Part shown: piece by piece, positions 10,006 through 17,429 of the stretch
Layout: the number at the start of each line of letters is the position of its first letter
Position numbering within the stretch: position 1 is the first letter of the stretch
DNA from: Actinomadura flavalba DSM 45200
GTDB taxonomy: Bacteria > Actinomycetota > Actinomycetes > Streptosporangiales > Streptosporangiaceae
Direction: 5' to 3'
NCBI RefSeq assembly: GCF_000374305.1
Contig: NZ_KB894099.1
Span: 1 to 64,000, forward strand
Length of the DNA: 64,000 bases
Notes under the pieces: model-generated
Seen by the model: only the letters and a program-made list of their open reading frames with translations
Databases searched by the model: none
Told to the model about the DNA's origin: nothing
Program-made: the position numbers and the translations under genes

Positions 10006-10761
10006 GTGGACACGTTCGACGCGCTCGTCGCCGAGGCCGCCGCCGCGCCGCTGGACGGCTGGGACTTCTCCTGGCTCGCCGGCCGCGCCACCGAGCAGCG
10101 CCCGTCCTGGGGGTACGCGCGGCTGATGGCCGCGCGCCTGGCCGCCGCCCGCGCGGCGCTCGACCTCCAGACCGGCGGCGGCGAGGTGCTGGACGAGGCG
10201 CCCGCGCTGCCGCCGGTGATGGTCGCCACCGAGGCGTGGCCGCCGAACCTGGCCAAGGCCGCCGCGCTGCTGCGCCCGCGCGGCGTCGCCGTCGTCCGGC
10301 ACGGCGACCCGGCGCCGCTGCCGTTCACCGACGGCGCGTTCGACCTGGTCACCAGCCGCCATCCGGCGACCGTCCCCTGGGCGGGGATCGCGCGCGTGCT
10401 CGCCCCCGGCGGCGTCTACTTCGCGCAGCACGTCGGCCCGGCCAGCGTGTTCGAGCTGACCGAGCACTTCCTCGGCCCGCAGCCGGAGGCGCGCGCCCTG
10501 CGCGACCCGGCCGCCGAGGCCGCGCAGGCGCGGGCGGCGGGGCTGGAGGTCACCGGCCTGCGCGCCGAGCGGCTGCGGATGGAGTTCGCCGACGTGGGCG
10601 CGATCGTGTACTTCCTGCGGCTCGTCGTGTGGATCGTGCCCAGGTTCTCCCCGGACGTCCACCGTGACCGGCTGCGGGAGCTGCACGAGCGCATCGCCGG
10701 TGAGGGGCCGTTCGTCGCGCACTCCACGCGCCACCTGGTCGAGGCGCGCAAACCGGGCTAG
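10006..10761 (+). CDS. class I SAM-dependent methyltransferase
   Basis: A 251-aa protein starting at GTG, 3 bp after otsA. The glycine-rich strand region is weak, but the post-motif block DPAPLPFTDGAFDLVTSRH and the following ARVLAPGGVYFAQHVGPAS fit Methyltransf_11-type enzymes. Substrate unknown. It is probably in one operon with otsA and the hydrolase at 10781. An RNA/protein target versus a small molecule cannot be decided. Confidence 0.8.
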   Translation: MDTFDALVAEAAAAPLDGWDFSWLAGRATEQRPSWGYARLMAARLAAARAALDLQTGGGEVLDEAPALPPVMVATEAWPPNLAKAAALLRPRGVAVVRHGDPAPLPFTDGAFDLVTSRHPATVPWAGIARVLAPGGVYFAQHVGPASVFELTEHFLGPQPEARALRDPAAEAAQARAAGLEVTGLRAERLRMEFADVGAIVYFLRLVVWIVPRFSPDVHRDRLRELHERIAGEGPFVAHSTRHLVEARKPG

Positions 10762-10780
10762 AGGACTTACCGTTCCCGGT

Positions 10781-11350
10781 ATGACGAACGGATCTTCCCC
10801 GCGACGCGCCACCATCGTCCACGGATACGGCGCGACCCCCCGCGACCACTGGTTCGATGCGCTCGCCGCCGACCTGGACGCGGCCGGATTCACCACCGCG
10901 ATCCCCGCGCTGCCCGACACCCTGACGCCCGACCCGGCGCGGTGGCAGGCGGCCGTGGCCGACGCGGCGGGCGTCCCGGACGAGAACGCGGTGATCGTCG
11001 CGCACAGCCTCGGCGCGCTGACCGTCCTGCGCCACCTGGCCGCGCTGGACGGGCCGTGGCGGCTGGGCGCGCTCGTGCTCGTCGCCGGGTTCGTGGACCG
11101 GCTCCCCGGCCTCCCGGAGCTGGACGCCTACATCGGGGACGGCGCCGACGTGACGGGCATCGCCGGGCACGTGGACCGCGTCACCGTCCTGCGGTCGGAC
11201 GCCGACGCCATCGTCCCGGCCGGGCACACCGACCGTCTCGCCGGGCTGCTCGGCGTCGCGTCGCAGGTCGTCCCGGGCGCGGGGCACTTCCTGGGCGACG
11301 AGGGCGTCACCCGGCTGCCGGAGGCGTTCGCGGCGGCGCGTCCGTCCTAG
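10781..11350 (+). CDS. RBBP9/YdeN-type alpha/beta hydrolase
   Basis: A 189-aa small serine hydrolase, a common length for this family. The nucleophile is S76 in IVAHSLGALT (an AHSLG elbow). The acid is in LRSDADAIVP and the histidine in GAGHFLGDEG near the C-terminus. The N-terminal TIVHGYGATPRDHWF gives the oxyanion-hole region. It starts 19 bp after the methyltransferase and is the last gene before the convergent sigma factor. Confidence 0.85.
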   Translation: MTNGSSPRRATIVHGYGATPRDHWFDALAADLDAAGFTTAIPALPDTLTPDPARWQAAVADAAGVPDENAVIVAHSLGALTVLRHLAALDGPWRLGALVLVAGFVDRLPGLPELDAYIGDGADVTGIAGHVDRVTVLRSDADAIVPAGHTDRLAGLLGVASQVVPGAGHFLGDEGVTRLPEAFAAARPS

Positions 11351-11357
11351 CCGGGGG

Positions 11358-11909
11358 TCAGGTGTAGGACTCCCCAAGGGTCTGCCGGACCTGCTTGCGC
11401 GCCTCGTGGATGCGCGATTTCACCGTGCCGAGCGGCAGGCTGAGCTGCTCGGCGATCTCGGAGTACTCAAGCTGGGAGACGTCGCGCAGCACGAGCGCCT
11501 GGATGAGGTCCGGCTTGCGGGCCTCCAGGTCTTCCATGGCGTCCAGGATGTCCACCCGGGAACCCGCGATCACCGACGTGCGGCGCGGGTCGGGCCGCTG
11601 CTGCGGCAGCTCGCCGGGCTGCTCGACCGAGCGCCGCTTGAGCGAGCGGTAGGTCGAGCGGGCGGAGTTGGCGACGACTACGTGCAGCCACGTGCTGAAC
11701 CGGGAACGGCCCTCGAACCGGTGGATGTTGCGGGCCACCTGGAGCAGCGCGTCCTGGCACGCCTCCTCGGCGTCCTGCCGGCAGGGCAGGAACCGCGCGG
11801 CGTGCCGCAGGACGTCCGGTTCGATCCTGCGGAGCAGCTCGTTCAGCGCGCCCTGGTCGCCCTGGGCGGCGCTGACCGCGAGTTCCTCGGTCCGTTCGTC
11901 GAATGCCAT
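11358..11909 (-). CDS. ECF RNA polymerase sigma factor
   Basis: A 183-aa sigma-70 family protein of the ECF type. Region 2 spans about residues 25-95 (DAEEACQDALLQVARNIHRFEG, FSTWLHVVVANSA). Region 4 is at about 135-178 (LVLRDVSQLEYSEIAEQLSLPLGTVKSRIHEARKQ). No anti-sigma gene is adjacent. The gene is divergent from a membrane Ser/Thr kinase with 60 bp between starts, so control by phosphorylation is possible but unproven. Confidence 0.93.
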   Translation of the reverse strand: MAFDERTEELAVSAAQGDQGALNELLRRIEPDVLRHAARFLPCRQDAEEACQDALLQVARNIHRFEGRSRFSTWLHVVVANSARSTYRSLKRRSVEQPGELPQQRPDPRRTSVIAGSRVDILDAMEDLEARKPDLIQALVLRDVSQLEYSEIAEQLSLPLGTVKSRIHEARKQVRQTLGESYT

Positions 11910-11969
11910 CGCCGCCAGCCCTCATGCTCGTTTCGCGCACTCACCCGGTTTGTTCGGCATGATACGGGA

Positions 11970-13673
11970 GTGTCCTTCCCTCCTGCCGTCGGCCGTTACC
12001 GCATCGAACGCGTCCTCGGGTCCGGGGCGTTCGCGTCCGTGTGGCTCGGCCACGACGAGGCGCTCGACTCGCAGGTCGCCATCAAGGTGCTGACCGGCAG
12101 CCTGGTCGACGACCTCGACGTGCGCAACCGCTTCCTGGAGGAGGCCCGCATCCTGCGGCGCGCCGACTCGGGGCGGCTCGTCCGCGTGCACGACATCGGG
12201 GAGCTGCCCGACCGGCGGCCCTACTTCGTCATGTCGTACGCCGACCGGGGCACCCTCGGCGACCGAATGCGCGAGCGGCCGCTGCCGGTGCCGACGGCGC
12301 TCGCCCTCGCGGAGGAGATCGCCTACGGGGTGGAGGTCATCAACGCGCTCGGGATCATCCACCGCGACCTCAAGCCGTCCAACGTGCTGTTCCAGTCCAC
12401 CCGGGACGGCGGCGAGAAGCTGCTGATCGCCGACCTCGGGCTGGCCAAGGCGCTCGCGCACGCGTCCGGCGCGTTCACGCTCCCGGTGGGCACGCCCGGG
12501 TACATGTCGCCCGAGCAGGCGCGGTTCGGCGGCGGCCTCGACGTGCGCGCCGACGTGTACGGGCTCGGCGCGCTGGCGTACCACATGCTGACGGGCCGCG
12601 CCCCGGGCCATCCGCCCGTCCGGCGGCGGCCCAGCGAGGTGCGGCCGGAGCTGCCGCCCGCCGTGGACGCCGTGCTGCTGCGGGCGCTGGCCGTCGAGCG
12701 CGACCAGCGGTATCCGACGGCGGAGGCGTTCGCGGAGGCGCTGGCGGAGCTGCGGGCCGCGGCGGACGCCGCCCACGCTCCGGCCGGGCTCGCCGACCAC
12801 ACGGTGTTCGACGGGGTGCCGTCGCAGGCGCCCGTCCGGCAGGACGACGACGAGGAGCTGGAGCGGACGGTCGTCGATCCGCCGTCGCGGCGGCCGACTG
12901 AGCCGCCGCGAGGGACGGCGGTGTACGGCTCGCCGCCGTTCGACGCCGCGTCGCCGAACCCGTTCGGCCCCGGACCGGACGTGCCGCCGCCGCCCGGTCC
13001 GTCCGGGTTCGGCCCGCCCGGACCGCCCGGTCCGTGGCAGGGTGCCGCTCCGGCCGCGCCGCGCAAGGGGTCGCGGCGCGCGCTGCTCATCGGCGCCGCC
13101 GCCGCGCCCGCCGTCGTGCTCGTCGGCGTCCTGGTGGCCGTGCTGCTGAGCCGAGGGGGCGAGAAGCCGCCGCCGCCCGGCCCGCCCAAGCCGCCCGCCG
13201 ACTTCGCCGCCGTCGCCGATCCGTCCGGGAAGATCCGGTTCGCGGCGCCGAAGGCGTGGCCGCGCGACGCCGAGGCGACGTGGGCGCCGTCGTCGGTGGG
13301 GCTCGCCGACGCGCAGCCGCGCCCGGTGCTGCGCGCGACGCCGGACGCGGCGCGGTTCAAGGGCGACGGCGCCGTGCCGGGCGTCTTCGTCGGCCTCACG
13401 ACCGACGCGGCCGCCGGGAAGCTGCCGCCGCCGTCGGCCGCCGCGCATCCGCACTGCACCAAGGCGCCGCCGGAGAACTACACCTCGCCCGACCGGCGGC
13501 TCAGCGGGACGATCACCCGCTTCACCGGCTGCACGGTCGGGACGCCGTCCGTCGCCGAGATCGGCCTGCGCGACCGGGACGGTGCGTTCGGCGCGTGGAT
13601 TCGCGTCAAGGAGACCGACGACCGCGCGCTCACCGGGCAGATCCTCGACACGCTCCGGCTCACCGCCCCCTGA
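11970..13673 (+). CDS. membrane serine/threonine protein kinase (PknB-type, no PASTA)
   Basis: A 567-aa Hanks-type kinase starting at GTG 11970 just after a GGGAG. The P-loop GSGAFASVW (17-25), K39, the catalytic IIHRDLKPSN and the Mg loop written DLG rather than DFG are all present. The Pro-rich juxtamembrane segment leads to one TM helix at about 371-393. The C-terminal 170 residues lie outside the cell and contain no PASTA repeats; the fold of this sensor part is unknown. Divergent from the ECF sigma gene. Confidence 0.93.
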   Translation: MSFPPAVGRYRIERVLGSGAFASVWLGHDEALDSQVAIKVLTGSLVDDLDVRNRFLEEARILRRADSGRLVRVHDIGELPDRRPYFVMSYADRGTLGDRMRERPLPVPTALALAEEIAYGVEVINALGIIHRDLKPSNVLFQSTRDGGEKLLIADLGLAKALAHASGAFTLPVGTPGYMSPEQARFGGGLDVRADVYGLGALAYHMLTGRAPGHPPVRRRPSEVRPELPPAVDAVLLRALAVERDQRYPTAEAFAEALAELRAAADAAHAPAGLADHTVFDGVPSQAPVRQDDDEELERTVVDPPSRRPTEPPRGTAVYGSPPFDAASPNPFGPGPDVPPPPGPSGFGPPGPPGPWQGAAPAAPRKGSRRALLIGAAAAPAVVLVGVLVAVLLSRGGEKPPPPGPPKPPADFAAVADPSGKIRFAAPKAWPRDAEATWAPSSVGLADAQPRPVLRATPDAARFKGDGAVPGVFVGLTTDAAAGKLPPPSAAAHPHCTKAPPENYTSPDRRLSGTITRFTGCTVGTPSVAEIGLRDRDGAFGAWIRVKETDDRALTGQILDTLRLTAP

Positions 13674-13687
13674 GACCGGGCGCGCAC

Positions 13688-13718
13688 GCCCCCACGGCTC
13701 CGGCCGTGGGGGCTTTTT
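13688..13718 (+). terminator. intrinsic terminator after the kinase gene
   Basis: A perfect 11-bp stem (13688-13698 with 13703-13713), 4-nt loop and T5 tract, 14 bp past the kinase stop. Confidence 0.9.
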
Positions 13719-13763
13719 CGTCTGCCCGGGAATGACTGGTTGCATCGCGAGCGTTCTCCGATA

Positions 13764-13788
13764 TATCGTTAACACATCGACAACGATA
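13764..13788 (+). promoter_or_regulatory. probable PadR operator
   Basis: The inverted repeat TATCGTT-N11-AACGATA lies 13 bp before the padR start, overlapping the promoter region. PadR regulators commonly autoregulate from A+T-rich ATATCG-type palindromes. Confidence 0.6.
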
Positions 13789-13801
13789 CGGAGGCACGAT
13801 C

Positions 13802-14410
13802 ATGCACGGACATCACCACGACCGCCGCGGCCCCGAGGCCCGCGGTTTCGACGGACGCGGACGCCGCGACCCGTTCGGCTTCGGACCCGGCTTCGGCCCC
13901 TTCCCCGGCTTCGGCCCGGGCGGGCCCGGCCGCGGCCCCGGCGGCCGGCGCGGCGGCGGACGCCGCACCCGGCGCGGCAACGTGCGCGCCGCCCTGCTGG
14001 CGCTGCTCGGCGAGCGGCCCATGCACGGCTACGAGATGATCCAGGAACTCGACGAGCGCACCGGCGGCGTCTGGCGGCCCAGCCCCGGCTCGGTCTACCC
14101 GACGCTCCAGCTCCTGGAGGACGAAGGGCTCGTCGCGAGCCGGGAGGAGGGCGGCAAGCGCCTGTTCACCCTCACCGACAGCGGCCGCGAAGAGGTCGCC
14201 GCCCAGCCCGCTCCCCCGTGGGAGGAGGTCACCGAGGCGGCCGGCGAGCACATGCTGCGCGGCCGGGAGGCCGTCGGGCAGTTCATGGGCGCGCTGCACC
14301 AGGTCATGACCGTGGGCAGCGAGGCGCAGCAGGCGCGCGCGCTGGACGTCGTCAACGACGCCCGCCGCCGCATCTACGGCATCCTCGCCGACGACCCCGC
14401 GGCCGAGTGA
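13802..14410 (+). CDS. PadR family transcriptional regulator
   Basis: A 202-aa regulator. The first 60 residues are a His-, Gly-, Arg- and Phe-rich low-complexity tail (MHGHHHD, GFGPGFGPFPGFG repeats), which might bind metal or nucleic acid. The winged helix follows at about 60-130 with the PadR hallmarks ERPMHGYEMIQELDERTGG and SPGSVYPTLQLLEDEGLV. The C-terminal helix (about 150-190) is for dimerisation. The start has GGAGG eight bases upstream. A palindrome in the leader suggests autoregulation. No target gene is adjacent. Confidence 0.93.
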   Translation: MHGHHHDRRGPEARGFDGRGRRDPFGFGPGFGPFPGFGPGGPGRGPGGRRGGGRRTRRGNVRAALLALLGERPMHGYEMIQELDERTGGVWRPSPGSVYPTLQLLEDEGLVASREEGGKRLFTLTDSGREEVAAQPAPPWEEVTEAAGEHMLRGREAVGQFMGALHQVMTVGSEAQQARALDVVNDARRRIYGILADDPAAE

Positions 14411-14420
14411 CCCGCGACGA

Positions 14421-14459
14421 CGGACGGCGCCGGACCCGAGACGGGTCCGGCGCCGTCCG
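14421..14459. terminator. bidirectional terminator between convergent genes
   Basis: A 16-bp perfect stem (14422-14437 with 14443-14458), extendable by one pair, with a 5-nt loop. It sits between the padR stop and the stop of the gene at 14472. Confidence 0.75.
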
Positions 14460-14471
14460 GCATGCGAGGGG

Positions 14472-15311
14472 TCAGTTCGGGAAGGGCGCCTGGCGGGCGT
14501 ACTGGTCGTCCACGTAGAGCTTCTTCCAGATGTACAGGCGCAGGTCCGAGCGCTTGACCGCGCCGGAGACCGGCAGCTCCACCGTCGACCGGACGAGATA
14601 GGACGAGCCGGGCGGCATGTAGCGGTCCTCGCCGTCGCCCTGGATCAGCGCGCCGCCCGCGAGCCGCCGCACGACCTCGTTCTTGGCGGGCGGGGTGCAC
14701 ATGTCCTCCGGGACGCCCGCCTGCCACATGCAGCGGCCCCGGTCGCCCGCGCGCAGCAGGTCCTTGCGCACGAACACGTCGCCCGGGTAGTCGAGCAGCA
14801 CCTGCTCCTTGGTGGGGTTGCCGAGGACGTACTCGATGTAGACGGCCTTGCCGCCCGTCACGCCCGCCTGCTGGGCCGCCGCGCCCTCGTCGGCGCCGCC
14901 GGTGACGGCCGCGACGCGGTACCGGGCGCCGTCCGCCGTGGCGACGGTGACCGCGCGGCCAGCGTGCGGCAGGTTCTCGTCGCCGCCCGGAGCCGCGGCG
15001 GCGACGTCGCCGGGGGCGGCGGGTTCGTCGTCCGAGCCCGGCAGCAACAGCAGCCCGCCGACCGCGAAGACGCCGGCGATCGTCGCGGCGGTCAGCCCGG
15101 CGGCGAGCCAGCCCCGGCGGTTCGGGCGGCGCTCGGGACGGCGGTGACGCTCACTGCGCGAGCCGATGCGGACCTCGACGCCGCCGGTGTCGCGGTGCGT
15201 GCGCGGCGGGACGCGGCTCTCGTGCCGCTGCGGCTGCGCGGGCGGCACGGGGGCGCCCGCGCCGCCCCGGACGTCGCCGGGCCGCCGGGGGACCCGAGGC
15301 TGCTGCTCCAC
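14472..15311 (-). CDS. membrane-anchored hypothetical protein
   Basis: A 279-aa protein starting at GTG. Residues 1-65 are cytosolic, rich in Arg and Pro. One TM helix (about 67-92, LAAGLTAATIAGVFAVGGLLLLP) precedes a 185-residue extracytoplasmic domain with beta character and two cysteines (CMWQAGVPEDMC). It resembles actinomycete conserved hypothetical single-pass proteins; no enzyme motif is visible. Only a weak Shine-Dalgarno is present. Confidence 0.65.
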   Translation of the reverse strand: MEQQPRVPRRPGDVRGGAGAPVPPAQPQRHESRVPPRTHRDTGGVEVRIGSRSERHRRPERRPNRRGWLAAGLTAATIAGVFAVGGLLLLPGSDDEPAAPGDVAAAAPGGDENLPHAGRAVTVATADGARYRVAAVTGGADEGAAAQQAGVTGGKAVYIEYVLGNPTKEQVLLDYPGDVFVRKDLLRAGDRGRCMWQAGVPEDMCTPPAKNEVVRRLAGGALIQGDGEDRYMPPGSSYLVRSTVELPVSGAVKRSDLRLYIWKKLYVDDQYARQAPFPN

Positions 15312-15506
15312 CGTGCACGCTCCCGTTCACCGATTCGTCACCGGACGGCCGTGCGGCCATCCACGGCATTTTGCCGCAAACATCGGCGCAACCGACACCC
15401 GGCCCACGGATCGCGTGCGTCACTACCTGGGCAAGCGACCGATTTGTCACCCGCGCTACAGAACTTCACGGCGAACGTGTGGAATCGGACGTAAAGGTGG
15501 ACCGCG

Positions 15507-16340
15507 TCAAGCGCCCGGCAGCGTCCCCAGGAACGCGACCACGCCCGCCGGGCCGTCCACGACGACGTCGGCGCGCTCGGCCAGCTCCGTCACCTCCGCC
15601 GAACCGCTGCACACCTTCACCGTGGGGACGCCCTCGCCGCGCAGCGCGTCCAGCGCGTCGAACGCCGCCAGGTCGCCGAGGTCGTCGCCCGCGAACAGCA
15701 CCGCCGACGGCGTCCCGCGCTCGGCCAGGAACGCGCGCAGCGCGCGGCCCTTGTCCATGCCGGGCGGGCGCAGCTCCAGCACGAAACGGCCCGGCTCGAC
15801 GGCCAGGCCCGTCCGCTCGGCCAGCGCCTCCAGCAGGCCGCGCAGCCGGTCCAGCGCGACCTGCGGCTCGGCCGCGCGGCGCGTGTGGACGGCCAGCGCC
15901 AGGCCCTTGTCCTCGATGGTCACGCCGTCCGGCGCGCCCGCCGCCTTCAGCAGGTCGGGCAGCTTGGCCCGCGCCTCCGCGACGCCCGGCGGCGGCTCGG
16001 GCACCGTCAGCGTGCCCGACTCCCAGCGCTCGCGGCCGTACTGGCCGAGCACGACGAGCCCGTCGATGCCCGCCAGGTCGCCGTACTCGACCGCCTTGGC
16101 GGCCGGGCGGCCGGTGACGATCACGACGGCGCCCGCCACGGCCGCCAGCCGCGCCAGCGCGGCCGGGGCGCCGGGGTGGGCGCGGGCGTCCTCGGGGTTC
16201 TCGACGATCGGGGCGAGCGTGCCGTCGAAGTCGAAGCCGAACACGGCGGCGGCGGGAGCGGCGGCGATCGCGGCCAGGCCGGCGGCGCCGCCGGACGTCA
16301 CGGTGTCAGGGGTAGCGTTCACCCCTCCAGTCTCCGGCAC
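15507..16340 (-). CDS. otsB: trehalose-phosphatase
   Basis: A HAD-superfamily phosphatase of up to 277 aa removing phosphate from trehalose-6-phosphate. The catalytic motif is FGFDFDGTLAPI; motif II is IVTGRP, and the Mg site is LFAGDDLGDLAAFDAL. Two GTG starts are possible (16340 and 16322). The first overlaps the DUF3263 stop region, suggesting coupling. With otsA on the other strand it completes the OtsAB trehalose pathway. Confidence 0.93.
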   Translation of the reverse strand: MPETGGVNATPDTVTSGGAAGLAAIAAAPAAAVFGFDFDGTLAPIVENPEDARAHPGAPAALARLAAVAGAVVIVTGRPAAKAVEYGDLAGIDGLVVLGQYGRERWESGTLTVPEPPPGVAEARAKLPDLLKAAGAPDGVTIEDKGLALAVHTRRAAEPQVALDRLRGLLEALAERTGLAVEPGRFVLELRPPGMDKGRALRAFLAERGTPSAVLFAGDDLGDLAAFDALDALRGEGVPTVKVCSGSAEVTELAERADVVVDGPAGVVAFLGTLPGA

Positions 16341-16341
16341 G

Positions 16342-16659
16342 TCAGGGGCGGATGCCGAGGCGGCGCGCGGCCCGCTGGCGGCGGCGCTCCTGACGCGTCC
16401 GGCGCAGCCGCTTGACCAGCATCGGGTCGTGTTCGAGCGCCTCGGGGCGGTCGATCAGCAGGTTGAGGAGCTGGTAGTACCGCGTGGCGGACATGTCGAA
16501 CAGTTCGCGGATCGCCTGTTCCTTGGCTCCGGCGTACTGCCACCAGCGGCGCTCGAAGGCCAGGATCGCGCGGTCGCGCTCGGACAGGGCGCCCGCCGGG
16601 AAGGCGGTGGCGTCGTCGTCCGGGGTCGTCGTCGGGTCGGGTGCCGAGCCGTCGTTCAT
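16342..16659 (-). CDS. DUF3263 protein
   Basis: A 105-aa basic protein starting at ATG 16659 (MNDGSAPDP). The core LSERDRAILAFERRWWQYAGAKEQAIRELF and ATRYYQLLNLLIDRPEAL is the DUF3263 signature, which looks like a helix-turn-helix. The tail is Arg-rich. In many actinobacteria this gene precedes otsB, as here; it may regulate trehalose synthesis but no function has been shown. Confidence 0.88.
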   Translation of the reverse strand: MNDGSAPDPTTTPDDDATAFPAGALSERDRAILAFERRWWQYAGAKEQAIRELFDMSATRYYQLLNLLIDRPEALEHDPMLVKRLRRTRQERRRQRAARRLGIRP

Positions 16660-16805
16660 GATGCCGTCCTGCGGGGCCGCGGGCGTCCGGCGTGCCGCCC
16701 CTTTGGGGTTCTGGTCCCGGGCTGTCCGGGTTCGGCCGGAGTCATCGTAACGGGCGGTGGAGCGCCGTGCCCGGGAACTCGGAGCCGCTTTCGCCGGTTT
16801 AAAGT

Positions 16806-16818
16806 ATGTAGCGTACAT
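16806..16818 (+). promoter_or_regulatory. possible MarR operator
   Basis: A short perfect inverted repeat ATGTA-GCG-TACAT lies about 30 bp upstream of the MarR-type gene, next to a TTTAAAGT stretch that may be the promoter. Confidence 0.4.
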
Positions 16819-16846
16819 TCATCCATCGGACGGGGGCGTGACCGCC

Positions 16847-17422
16847 ATGGCGCCGCACGACGACGAGGAGTCCGGCACCCTGGCCGACCCCATCCTCGCC
16901 GATATCTCGCTCGCCCTCTTCCATCTGCGGCGCGTCTGGGTGAAACCCGACCTGATGCGGCGGATTCGCGCCCAGACGGCGGGCGGACCCGGCGGGCGGC
17001 CCCTCCAGCTCTCGAACCTCATGGTCGTGCAGGCCGTCGCCGCGCTCCACCGCGACCCCGGCCAGACGCCGTGCGGCGAGGTCACGGTCGGCGCCGTCGC
17101 CGAACGGCTGGAGATCGACCCGTCCACCGCCAGCCGTCTCGTCGGGCACGCCATCGACGCCGGGCTCGTCTCGCGGCGGCCGTCCCCGCAGGATGCGCGG
17201 CGCGCGAACCTCGGGCTCACCGCCGGCGGGGAACGGGTCAAGGCGGTCGCGGAGCGGTTCCGGCGGGCCTACCTGGACGAGCTGATGGCGGGATGGACGG
17301 GCGAGGAGCGGACCGACTTCGCGCGGTTGCTCTCCCGCTTCGCGGACGCGGCCACGCAGTCGCCCATGGACCCCGACCGCGTCGACCGGATCTTCACCGA
17401 GGCGGAGATCGGCGGCGGCTGA
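16847..17422 (+). CDS. MarR family transcriptional regulator
   Basis: A 191-aa winged-helix regulator. Residues about 50-140 contain the HTH (VGAVAERLEIDPSTASRLVGHAIDAGLV) and wing (RRPSPQDARRANLGLTAGG). The start is ambiguous between GTG 16838 and ATG 16847; the ATG has a GGGGG ten bases upstream. Ligand and targets are unknown. It is divergent from the DUF3263-otsB pair and convergent with the protease gene, with 7 bp between stops. Confidence 0.9.
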   Translation: MAPHDDEESGTLADPILADISLALFHLRRVWVKPDLMRRIRAQTAGGPGGRPLQLSNLMVVQAVAALHRDPGQTPCGEVTVGAVAERLEIDPSTASRLVGHAIDAGLVSRRPSPQDARRANLGLTAGGERVKAVAERFRRAYLDELMAGWTGEERTDFARLLSRFADAATQSPMDPDRVDRIFTEAEIGGG

Positions 17423-17429
17423 ACGGGCC